Positions 1-6,039 of a stretch of DNA of 6,848 nt are shown here, in pieces. The notes beneath the pieces are model-generated. The model was given only the letters and a program-made list of their open reading frames with translations. It was not told where the DNA came from and made no database searches. Each line of letters opens with the position of its first letter. Position 1 is the stretch's first letter. This DNA comes from Candidatus Gerdarchaeota archaeon (GTDB lineage Archaea; Asgardarchaeota; Heimdallarchaeia; JABLTI01), in assembly GCA_016840905.1 (NCBI GenBank), contig JAEORM010000259.1, forward strand, positions 1-6,848, written 5' to 3'. Position numbers and translations under genes: made by a program.

Positions 1-2579
1 ATTCAGAAGAACGATCGGACGATGAAGATGAAAGTGAAGTAATTTTTGAAGGTGCTCCCGTTGAACACTGCCCTAAGGATACCCCTCCCTGTTGTCTTCT
101 CCAATCAGTTTATGATGGTAAAAGTAGTAAAGCTTTCCTTTATCTATTGGATGAGCATTCCAACAAGCTCTACGGGTGGTACGATAATACCAATCACAAA
201 CCTTACTGTTTATCTGATTTGAAAGAATCAGAATTGAAACAAATTACTCCAGTGAAGAATTTTTCCAAAATAACTGGTTATGAATCAATTAAACTACGAA
301 ACCTTCTCATTGACAAAGTAATTGATATGACAAAAATTTTGGTTACTGATCCCTTAGCTATTGCTGGTGGGTATGACAGTTTAAGAGACAAACTCCCTGC
401 TGCTTGGGAAGCAAATATTCGGTACCATCAGAATTACCTTTATGATAGAGAGCTTTCACCAGGAATGCATTACCAAATAAAAGATGGTAATTTGATTCAT
501 GCTTTTCCTGAGCTTGATAAGAAAGTCGAACATGATGTCCTTGAATTATTCAAGGATTCTCCAAAAGAAGTTAAAGAACTTATTCCAAAATACCTTCCTT
601 TATTGCTCACTAGAATACCTCATATCAAACGAGCTGCTATGGATATTGAAGTCTATACAAAAGATATGAGTCATATATCTGATCCAACAAAGGCTGAGGA
701 AAAAGTTATCTCTGTTGCTTTTGCTGGGAATGATGGTTTTAAGAAAGTCCTTGTCCTAAAACGCGATGATGTTCCCTTAGGAACAAAACCACAACATCTT
801 ACAGATGATGTTGACTTTGTTTTTTACGATAATGAAGTTGATCTTTTACTCGAGACTTTCCGAATAATGCAAGAATATCCAATGATCATCACTTTCAATG
901 GTGATAATTATGACTTGCCTTACTTGTATAATCGTGCTATGAGACTTAAAATCGATAAGAAAGAGAATCCAGTATTAGTTATTAGAGATACCTGTAAAAT
1001 AAGGAATTCATTACATTTTGATGCCTATAGATTTTTCAATCAAGCAGCTATTAGAGTATATGCTTTTGGTGCAAAGTATAGTGAAAGCTCCCTTGATGCT
1101 ATAAGTAGTGCTTTACTTGATAAAAATAAACTTGAACTGGATAAGGAAATTGGCTTTCTTGATTGCTATACCTTAGCTGAATATAATTTTTGGGACAGTA
1201 AAATAACCCTCGAATTGACATCTTTTAATGATGATGTTACTATTAGATTGATCATCCTTCTAATGCGTTTAACTGGAATGACATTTGAAGATATCACCCG
1301 CCAAGCAGTTTCAGGGTGGATCCGCAATTGGCTTTTTGCTGAGCATCGAAGTAGGCATTATCTTATTCCCAGACCTGAGGAGATTATAGGTTCTCGAGGG
1401 GATTCTACCACTGATGCAATGATCAAAGGAAAGAAGTACAAGGGAGCAATTGTTGTTAAACCCGACCCTGGTATTCATTTTGCTGTTACTGTACTGGACT
1501 TTGCCAGTTTGTATCCAAGTATCATTAAAACTTGGAATCTATCATATGAAACAATGAATTGCTCTCATCCTGAATGTAAAAACAAGAAAATGGTCCCTGA
1601 TACTGAGCATTGGGTTTGTACTAAAAATAGAGGTTTAATGTCCATTTTAATCGGTTTTATCAGAGATATACGTGTCTCTTGGTTTAAACCCAAAACTAAG
1701 GATAAAACACTTGATAAGAATTTGAGGAATTTTTATGATGTTATTCAATCCGCCTTAAAAGTAGTTATTAATGCTTCTTATGGGGTTTTTGGAGCTTCTC
1801 ATTTTCCGTTCTATTGTCCACCATTGGCAGAAGCCACTACAGCTATTGGTCGACAAGCAATTACCAAAACAATAGAGAAATGCAATCAAATGGGTGTCGA
1901 TGTAATCTATGGTGATACAGATTCAGTATTTCTTAAGAATCCTACAAAAGAGCAAATTACTGAACTAATAAATTGGAGTGACGAGAATCTCCAAATAGAT
2001 TTGGATGTTGATAAAACTTATCGTTATCTAGCTTTATCTGAGCGGAAGAAAAACTATCTTGGAGTGTATCAAGATGGTAGTGTTGATGTTAAAGGGCTTT
2101 TAGGTAAAAAAAGAAATACCCCTCCATTTTTAAGAGAACTTTTCAATGAAATTGTTACTATTTTAAGCAATGTTCAAGTTGAATCAGATATTGATTCAGC
2201 AAGAGGGAAAATAGAAGCCATTGTTAAGGATAGCTATACAAAATTGAAGAAAAAACAACTTTCTCTAGAAGAAGTAACTTTTAGAGTACAATTGAATAAA
2301 AACCTCGACCAATATGTAAAAACTACCCCTCAACACGTTAAAGCTGCAAGGATACTCAACGAACGAACAGGTAGAGAGTTAGGTTCTGGTGATTTAATAT
2401 CATTTGTGAAAACCACCGGAGCTGAAAGTGTTATGCCTGTTGAATGTGCGGTTATCGATGAGATTGATGTTGAAAAATATCTTTCACAAATGGATTCAAC
2501 TTTAACTCAAATCTTGGATCCAATTGGTGTGTCTTTTGACAAGATTATAGGTATTCGTTCTTTAGATGACTTTTTCTAA
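1..2579 (+). CDS. polB1: Family B DNA polymerase, PolB1 (Dpo1) type, 5' end outside the window
   Basis: Replicative DNA-dependent DNA polymerase with 3'-5' proofreading exonuclease. The frame is open from base 3, giving 858 visible residues. The stretch before the TTG at 147 already aligns with the N-terminal domain of crenarchaeal Dpo1 as I remember it (LLQ..YDGK then YDNTNHKPY), so that TTG is internal and the gene starts upstream of base 1. Visible-residue positions: acidic linker about 2-12; Exo I DIE with D214 and E216; Exo II FNGDNYD with N299 and D304; Exo III YNFWD with Y394 and D398; motif A DFASLYPSI with D499; motif B with K586, N590 and the following YG; motif C YGDTDS with D638 and D640. 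All catalytic residues are present, so both activities should be intact. Sulfolobus Dpo1 is about 880 residues, so only a few tens of residues should be missing. No intein interrupts motifs A to C. A Cys/His cluster (C520, H522, C525, H536, C539) lies between motifs A and B. The gene converges on coaD. Confidence 0.95.
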   Translation, partial: SEERSDDEDESEVIFEGAPVEHCPKDTPPCCLLQSVYDGKSSKAFLYLLDEHSNKLYGWYDNTNHKPYCLSDLKESELKQITPVKNFSKITGYESIKLRNLLIDKVIDMTKILVTDPLAIAGGYDSLRDKLPAAWEANIRYHQNYLYDRELSPGMHYQIKDGNLIHAFPELDKKVEHDVLELFKDSPKEVKELIPKYLPLLLTRIPHIKRAAMDIEVYTKDMSHISDPTKAEEKVISVAFAGNDGFKKVLVLKRDDVPLGTKPQHLTDDVDFVFYDNEVDLLLETFRIMQEYPMIITFNGDNYDLPYLYNRAMRLKIDKKENPVLVIRDTCKIRNSLHFDAYRFFNQAAIRVYAFGAKYSESSLDAISSALLDKNKLELDKEIGFLDCYTLAEYNFWDSKITLELTSFNDDVTIRLIILLMRLTGMTFEDITRQAVSGWIRNWLFAEHRSRHYLIPRPEEIIGSRGDSTTDAMIKGKKYKGAIVVKPDPGIHFAVTVLDFASLYPSIIKTWNLSYETMNCSHPECKNKKMVPDTEHWVCTKNRGLMSILIGFIRDIRVSWFKPKTKDKTLDKNLRNFYDVIQSALKVVINASYGVFGASHFPFYCPPLAEATTAIGRQAITKTIEKCNQMGVDVIYGDTDSVFLKNPTKEQITELINWSDENLQIDLDVDKTYRYLALSERKKNYLGVYQDGSVDVKGLLGKKRNTPPFLRELFNEIVTILSNVQVESDIDSARGKIEAIVKDSYTKLKKKQLSLEEVTFRVQLNKNLDQYVKTTPQHVKAARILNERTGRELGSGDLISFVKTTGAESVMPVECAVIDEIDVEKYLSQMDSTLTQILDPIGVSFDKIIGIRSLDDFF

Positions 2580-2594
2580 GATTTTATCTTAGAA
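2574..2594. terminator. Inverted repeat spanning both convergent stop codons, possible bidirectional terminator
   Basis: Arms TTCTAAGAT (2574-2582) and ATCTTAGAA (2586-2594) are exact reverse complements, 9 bp around a TTT loop. The polymerase stop TAA (2577-2579) lies in the left arm, and the coaD stop (2584-2586, read on the minus strand) lies in the loop and right arm. On the plus strand the hairpin is followed by T-rich sequence inside coaD. On the minus strand no long U tract follows, so termination in that direction is less certain. Termination is inferred from structure and position only. Confidence 0.55.
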
Positions 2595-3099
2595 TAGCAT
2601 CTTCATCTTTTTGTCTTTGTTGTTCTTTCAAATGTTTCTCTAATTCCCTAAAGGTTTTAGAGCTAACAATACGACCACTCTCATCTCTAAAATAAGGTAT
2701 TGCTATGGCAATTAATTCTTCCAATTCTTTTTCACGACGAATTTTATTTATTTCTAGTAATCTACCGTATGTTTCAGGACTAAGAACAATAAGTTCAAGT
2801 TCTGGTATTTCGTCTGCATATTGTGTTGCTCGAGATAATGGTTTTATTTCAATTCGATTTTCAGAAACATCTATACTCCGTAAATATTCTTTAACATCTT
2901 CTACACGTTTTGTATAAGGGTAGATTAATTCTGGTATTTCTTTCCCTTTTTTAGCTAATTTATCAGTAGTGATTCCAATGAGTACTTTCTTTGTTAATTT
3001 AAAAGCTGTGCTTAAAAGTAATCTATGTCCACCATGTAATCGGTCAAATGTTCCACCAAGACAGCCATATTCAAATCGAAATGAATTGTTATCTATCAA
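2584..3099 (-). CDS. coaD: Phosphopantetheine adenylyltransferase, archaeal/eukaryotic type (CoaD)
   Basis: Transfers AMP from ATP to 4'-phosphopantetheine to give dephospho-CoA, the penultimate step of CoA synthesis; cytosolic. From the chosen start it is 171 residues, normal for the archaeal family (COG1019 type). Near the N-terminus is the nucleotidyltransferase signature GGTFDRLHGGH (residues 15-25), whose HxGH-type histidines H22 and H25 bind the ATP phosphates. Near the C-terminus VSSKTFR (145-151) matches the family's ISSxxxR-type ATP-binding motif. A charged tail of about 15 residues follows. The reading frame has no ATG. Two TTG codons can start it: 3114, with nothing ribosome-binding-like before it, and 3099, preceded by GAGGA with a 6-base gap. 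I chose 3099; the longer form would be 176 residues. It lies 4 bp from the convergent polymerase gene and is separated from the upstream membrane-protein gene by a U-rich terminator, so it is probably transcribed alone. Confidence 0.92.
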   Translation of the reverse strand: MIDNNSFRFEYGCLGGTFDRLHGGHRLLLSTAFKLTKKVLIGITTDKLAKKGKEIPELIYPYTKRVEDVKEYLRSIDVSENRIEIKPLSRATQYADEIPELELIVLSPETYGRLLEINKIRREKELEELIAIAIPYFRDESGRIVSSKTFRELEKHLKEQQRQKDEDAILR

Positions 3100-3105
3100 A
3101 TCTTT

Positions 3106-3110
3106 TCCTC
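3106..3110 (-). promoter_or_regulatory. Ribosome binding site that sets the coaD TTG start
   Basis: GAGGA on the minus strand lies 6 bases before the TTG at 3099. It falls inside the longer reading frame that would begin at the TTG at 3114, which itself has only AT-rich sequence upstream. This favours 3099 as the true start. Confidence 0.6.
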
Positions 3111-3138
3111 GCAACGATTAATAATTTTAATAGTTGAA

Positions 3139-3150
3139 GCGATAAATCTT
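3139..3150 (-). promoter_or_regulatory. Possible TATA box for coaD
   Basis: The minus strand reads TTTATC at 3147-3142, about 25 bases before a transcript start near 3118. That would leave a leader of about 20 bases holding the GAGGA site. The surrounding gap is AT-rich, with three copies of GTTAATT on the plus strand at about 3151-3190, so other placements are possible. Confidence 0.3.
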
Positions 3151-3195
3151 CGTTAATTGTTAATTAATACTCTTTTTAACTCTTTGTTAATTTCC

Positions 3196-3232
3196 CAAAG
3201 AAAAAAAGGAAAAAAATGGAAAAAAGAAGAAG
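3196..3232 (-). terminator. U-rich archaeal terminator after the membrane-protein gene
   Basis: Just past the stop of the minus-strand membrane-protein gene, the minus strand carries three closely spaced T runs of 6 to 7 bases separated by CC or CCA. Archaeal RNA polymerase terminates at such U tracts without needing a hairpin. It isolates the membrane-protein gene from coaD. Confidence 0.6.
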
Positions 3233-4045
3233 CTAATAAGCTCGTCTTTTTGCAGATGCAGAACAGAACAAAACACCAAAGAATGCTACTAATCCTGAGA
3301 TGAACGAAATTATAGTAGGCAAAACATCACGCAAATCTCCTAAAGGATTAGACACATCTAATGTCTTAGCATAAATATTTGCTCTCATTTGAGGGGAAAC
3401 TGTCCACCAAATGACTAGTACAAGTAAAATACCTATAAGTGCTCCTGCAGTAACTAAAAATTCAGAGCTATTATATTTCCATCTTGAACGTGCTCCTGCA
3501 GCAAGTGCTATAGCACCTATCAATCCAATGAACCAGAAGAATAATAGGTAGTAATACTTAGCAAAATGTATTATTGTAATAATTTGTAAAGTGAGAGAAC
3601 CACTAATTAAAATACCACCAATAATGGCTCCCGGTTTAATTCCTTTTAATTGTTTTCCAGCTCCTGCTGCAACAAATAATGGTGCAATTGCAACTAGGAA
3701 TGCTGCTACAGTGGAAAGCCCTATGGCAATTAATGTTAACCACCATGGAGCTGTTGGATGAATTGCTAAAACATGATCTTCATAGATTGTTTTACCTTGG
3801 AAGAAGCAGAAATAAGCAGTAATAGCACCTATAGCTCCTAAACCTATTCCAGATATGGTAAAATACTCCATTTTATCAGTTTCAAATGAGACTCCCCCTA
3901 AATAATAGGTTACTCCGGCAATAAGTCCTGCCAACCAAATAAACAATAACCAATAATAGTTTGCAAGTTCAACTAAGGTAATAACTTGTGTTGCTATGGA
4001 CAATGCTATAATTAATCCACCGATGATCGAACCTGGCTTTACCAT
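3233..4045 (-). CDS. Integral membrane protein of two tandem four-helix repeats, function unknown
   Basis: I do not recognise a characterised family. The 270-residue protein is almost entirely hydrophobic, with about eight helices near residues 6-28, 31-50, 62-82, 103-127, 140-160, 165-185, 196-216 and 242-262. It is an internal duplication: KPGSIIGG (3-10) recurs as KPGAIIGG (137-144), and the match continues without gaps for about 45 residues at an offset of 134 (Q20/Q154, Y30-Y31/Y164-Y165, LLF 33-35/167-169, W37/W171, GLI 40-42/174-176). Later IY and P positions also correspond (87-88/224-225, 97/234). Positive charges at 131-137, 186-190 and 266-268 place both termini and the repeat junction in the cytoplasm, so the halves share one orientation. 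E26 and H160 occupy equivalent positions in the first helix of each half. It starts at ATG with GGAG (4057-4060) 11 bases upstream. The DegV-like gene ends 97 bp before it; the spacing leaves co-transcription open. Confidence 0.8.
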   Translation of the reverse strand: MVKPGSIIGGLIIALSIATQVITLVELANYYWLLFIWLAGLIAGVTYYLGGVSFETDKMEYFTISGIGLGAIGAITAYFCFFQGKTIYEDHVLAIHPTAPWWLTLIAIGLSTVAAFLVAIAPLFVAAGAGKQLKGIKPGAIIGGILISGSLTLQIITIIHFAKYYYLLFFWFIGLIGAIALAAGARSRWKYNSSEFLVTAGALIGILLVLVIWWTVSPQMRANIYAKTLDVSNPLGDLRDVLPTIISFISGLVAFFGVLFCSASAKRRAY

Positions 4046-4071
4046 TTCTATATAAGCTCCAATAATTACTA

Positions 4072-4090
4072 GTATATATTTACAGATAAA
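4072..4090 (-). promoter_or_regulatory. Possible promoter of the membrane-protein gene
   Basis: Two TATA-like stretches overlap here on the minus strand: TTTATC (4090-4085) and AAATATATAC (4081-4072). The first would give a leader containing the GGAG at 4060-4057. The second would start transcription within a few bases of the ATG. I cannot choose between them. Confidence 0.35.
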
Positions 4091-4142
4091 TCAATGCTAA
4101 AAGGGTTTTCTTTCAACAATTTAAATGATAACTACCATTTAT

Positions 4143-5027
4143 TTATTTGAACCACTTATCATCCCATGAACCTATCCATCCTAGTCCTAAACAATTAGGT
4201 CCCATATGAGTACCAAGAACAGGTCCTATGAGTATAGTTTCAACCATTTTTGGTACATGCTCCTTTTGTGCTAATATAAAATCTTTCAATTGATTAGCTT
4301 CTTCTGGCATTAATGAATGAATGATCATGATAGACTCTGTTTTGAGATTTTTCAAAATTTCTGGGATATGTTTTTTGATCATTTCAATACCATTCTCAAA
4401 TCCCTTAACTTTTCCAATACTTTGAACAAGTCCATCTTCCACTGCTATAACAGGTCTGAAATTTGCCAAGTTAGCAATAACTTGTTTAGCAAAACTGATT
4501 CTTCCTCCCTTTCTTAGATAATCGAGTGATTTTACTACAGCAATTCCATGAGTGTGAGGAATAAGTTCATGTAATTTTGTAAGGATTTCTTCTTTTGTTG
4601 CACCAGTTTGTGCTAATTTGGCTGCTTCATAAACCAATAATCCTTCCATTATTGTAATCGTTTGAGAATCGATTACAGTGATATCATTATTTGGAAACAT
4701 TTCTGCAACCTTTAAGGCTATATTGAAGCTCCCACTGACTTTACTTGAATGAGCAATAACGATAAGAGATTGATAGTCTTTGAGTGATTCTTCATAAGCT
4801 TTGAAGATATCTCCTTGTTTAGGAACTGCTGTTGTAGGAATTTCTTTTACTTTTAATAATTTCTCAAAAAATTCCTCAGCTGTGATATCAATATAGTTTC
4901 TGTAAGGCTTTTCTCGATCTTCTATCATTATTTGTGTTGGTAAAATACCGATATTTAGATCCTTTACCCATGAGGGTGGTAGATCTATTGTAGCATCAGC
5001 TAAGATTCTAACATTTTGTTTTGCCAT
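4143..5027 (-). CDS. DegV family protein (FakB-like fatty-acid-binding fold)
   Basis: The 294-residue length and motif order match the DegV family along its whole length: ADATIDLP (10-17) for the usual TDSTADLP; PTTAVP (64-69) for PTTSQP; SSKVSGSFN (94-102) for the SxxSGTYN loop; VIDS (118-121); LDYLRKGGRIS (168-178); RPVIAVEDG (191-199) for the usual KPIL..DG; and GTHMGPN (272-278) for GTHxGPG. In bacteria these proteins bind a fatty acid and, as FakB, present it to the kinase FakA. The serines of the SGSF loop and H274 belong to the motifs that hold the carboxylate. No FakA-like gene is in view, and archaeal lipids are mainly isoprenoid, so the ligand here is open. It starts at ATG 5027 with GGAGAG (5041-5036) 8 bases upstream. 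It is divergent from the ESCRT-III gene and lies upstream of the membrane-protein gene. The family is much commoner in bacteria, so old horizontal transfer is plausible but not shown by base use. Confidence 0.9.
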   Translation of the reverse strand: MAKQNVRILADATIDLPPSWVKDLNIGILPTQIMIEDREKPYRNYIDITAEEFFEKLLKVKEIPTTAVPKQGDIFKAYEESLKDYQSLIVIAHSSKVSGSFNIALKVAEMFPNNDITVIDSQTITIMEGLLVYEAAKLAQTGATKEEILTKLHELIPHTHGIAVVKSLDYLRKGGRISFAKQVIANLANFRPVIAVEDGLVQSIGKVKGFENGIEMIKKHIPEILKNLKTESIMIIHSLMPEEANQLKDFILAQKEHVPKMVETILIGPVLGTHMGPNCLGLGWIGSWDDKWFK

Positions 5028-5070
5028 TATATTGACTCTCCATAATTCAGATTATACAATTATCTTTCGA

Positions 5071-5083
5071 TATAAATTTTAAA
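5071..5083 (-). promoter_or_regulatory. TATA-like promoter of the degV-family gene
   Basis: The minus strand reads TTTAAAATTTATA from 5083 to 5071, which includes a TTTATA core. A start about 25 bases downstream would fall near 5047-5054, leaving a short leader that carries the GGAGAG site before the ATG at 5027. Confidence 0.45.
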
Positions 5084-5110
5084 TACTTATTGCCTTTTCA
5101 ATACCAAATT

Positions 5111-5130
5111 TATTTAAAATTATTTAAAAT
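5111..5130. repeat. Tandem pair of 10-bp AT-rich repeats
   Basis: TATTTAAAAT occurs twice in direct tandem (5111-5120 and 5121-5130) in the divergent intergenic region, about 30 bp upstream of the proposed degV TATA box. Two full helical-turn units could be a regulator site, but the region is so AT-rich that chance is a real alternative. Confidence 0.5.
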
Positions 5131-5205
5131 GAAAATGTATCATTTAGAAACATTATTTTATCCTTATTTAATAATATTAATTAGATTAATCAACCTACAC
5201 TCTTG

Positions 5206-5229
5206 CATTAAGAAAGCTTTTTTTTAATG
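5206..5229. repeat. Inverted repeat upstream of the ESCRT-III promoter
   Basis: CATTAAGAAA (5206-5215) pairs with TTTTTTAATG (5220-5229) around a GCTT loop: ten pairs, one of them G-T. It sits just upstream of the candidate TATA box at 5239-5250. It is not followed by a T tract in either direction, so an operator is a better guess than a terminator. Confidence 0.4.
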
Positions 5230-5238
5230 AAGGCTGTG

Positions 5239-5250
5239 TAAATAATTAAT
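5239..5250 (+). promoter_or_regulatory. Possible TATA box for the ESCRT-III gene
   Basis: The sequence reads TAAATAATTAAT (5239-5250). A transcript start about 25 bases on, near 5270, would leave a leader of about 30 bases containing the GGAG site. The whole 275-bp divergent region (5028-5302) is AT-rich, so this is a best guess among several. Confidence 0.3.
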
Positions 5251-5290
5251 AGTAATACTAATAAAAGCTTATCAACAAAAAATATTGTTA

Positions 5291-5294
5291 GGAG
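5291..5294 (+). promoter_or_regulatory. Ribosome binding site that sets the ESCRT-III start
   Basis: GGAG lies 8 bases before the ATG at 5303. The in-frame TTG at 5285 lies upstream of this motif and would place it inside the coding region, so the ATG is the better start. Confidence 0.75.
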
Positions 5295-5302
5295 AAAAAA
5301 AC

Positions 5303-5911
5303 ATGTTTGGTAAATTTGTTCGATGGTTGGGTGGCGGAAAAAGCACCCGCGACTATATTATTGATCTTAAAATGGTTAACAAACGTTTAGAACGTTCAGC
5401 AAAGAAATTAGAGACAGATGAAGCAAAAATCGCTCGAAAGACCCGAGAAGCTATGCGCAAGGGTTTAATGGATCAAGCAAGACTATATGCTTCCAATGTT
5501 GCCCGAAACCGAAAATGGGTTTACAGTTATACAAAACTAACTACTCGTATAGAAGGAATTATCTTTAGACTTGAACAAGCAGATTCAGTCCAACAATTAG
5601 CAGGAGAATTAAAAGGTATGGCAGGAGCTTTGCGTGAAGTAAATGCTAGCTTAAATGCACCAGAAATTTCTGCATTGATCGAAGATTTAGAGCATTCCTT
5701 TGAAGGCATCGAAATGACAACTGATATGATGGATGAAGATTTTGAAAGTATGATGTCTTTGGATGTAGATGAAACTGAAGTCGATAAGATTATGGGTGAA
5801 CTAGGTACAGAAATTGGTTTAGGAGCTGAAACAGGACTTCCAACACCTGATATTCGCTCAAGTGAATTAGCAAAAGAAATAGAAGAACTTCGTAAAGAAC
5901 GAGAAACCTAG
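5303..5911 (+). CDS. ESCRT-III protein, Snf7 domain, Vps2/Vps24/Vps46 (CHMP2/3/1) type
   Basis: ESCRT-III subunits polymerise on membranes to bend and cut necks in division, budding and repair, and are disassembled by the Vps4 ATPase. This 202-residue protein has the family layout. MFGKFVRWLGGGK (1-13) is a short basic amphipathic start, like the membrane-inserting alpha-0 segment of eukaryotic ESCRT-III. A strongly basic helical hairpin follows (about 15-85), including KKLETDEAKI and GLMDQARLYASNVARNRK, which closely resemble CHMP2. Next come a middle helical part with the LKGMAGALREVNASL region, then an acidic stretch with EMTTDMMDEDFESMM typical of the Vps2/24/46 branch, then DKIMGELGTEIG. 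The last 20 residues hold a MIM1-like helix, L189xxEI193xxLRK198, the kind of motif read by the Vps4 MIT domain; the usual arginine is E192 here. The start is ATG with GGAG 8 bases before. No vps4, second ESCRT-III or ESCRT-I/II gene is in the window, so the gene stands outside a visible ESCRT cluster. Confidence 0.95.
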   Translation: MFGKFVRWLGGGKSTRDYIIDLKMVNKRLERSAKKLETDEAKIARKTREAMRKGLMDQARLYASNVARNRKWVYSYTKLTTRIEGIIFRLEQADSVQQLAGELKGMAGALREVNASLNAPEISALIEDLEHSFEGIEMTTDMMDEDFESMMSLDVDETEVDKIMGELGTEIGLGAETGLPTPDIRSSELAKEIEELRKERET

Positions 5912-5928
5912 CTGTTTGCTCATTTATC

Positions 5929-5965
5929 TGTTCAGCTAGTTCTAGCTGAACACTATCTATTTTTT
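5929..5965 (+). terminator. Hairpin plus T-tract terminator after the ESCRT-III gene
   Basis: TGTTCAGCTAG (5929-5939) and CTAGCTGAACA (5942-5952) are exact reverse complements with two bases between them; in practice this is a 10-bp stem with a 4-base loop. A run of six T follows at 5960-5965. It lies 17 bases after the stop codon and should end the ESCRT-III transcript before the next gene. Confidence 0.75.
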
Positions 5966-6002
5966 CAGATTACCTCAGCACAAATATTTTTGAATTATGA
6001 TT

Positions 6003-6013
6003 TTTATATTTTA
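6003..6013 (+). promoter_or_regulatory. TATA-like promoter of the Rag-like gene
   Basis: TTTATATTTTA at 6003-6013 is a good archaeal TATA box. A start about 25 bases on falls near 6033, only a few bases before the ATG at 6040, which implies a nearly leaderless mRNA. The only GGA-like motif (6017-6019) is about 20 bases from the ATG, too far for a normal ribosome binding site. Confidence 0.5.
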
Positions 6014-6039
6014 AAAGGAATAGAAAATTTATCCGCAAA

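Noticed and set aside
1491..1925. Intein in the polymerase, a common insertion site near motifs A to C
   Set aside because: Motifs A, B and C are at normal spacing with no splicing-domain sequence between them.
2705..2917. Plus-strand open frame of 70 codons inside coaD
   Set aside because: Serine-rich antisense shadow of a well-supported gene; no recognisable motif or ribosome site.
4317..4517. Plus-strand open frame of 66 codons inside the degV-family gene
   Set aside because: Antisense shadow; the opposite strand has full-length DegV motifs here.
2584..5027. A single operon of degV, membrane protein and coaD
   Set aside because: Gaps of 97 and about 130 bp, a strong U-rich terminator after the membrane-protein gene and separate TATA-like boxes argue for separate units, at least for coaD.
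5111..5130. CRISPR or satellite-like repeat
   Set aside because: Only two 10-bp AT-only units, with no spacers and no cas genes.
5527..5709. Minus-strand open frame of 60 codons inside the ESCRT-III gene
   Set aside because: Antisense shadow of a strongly conserved protein.
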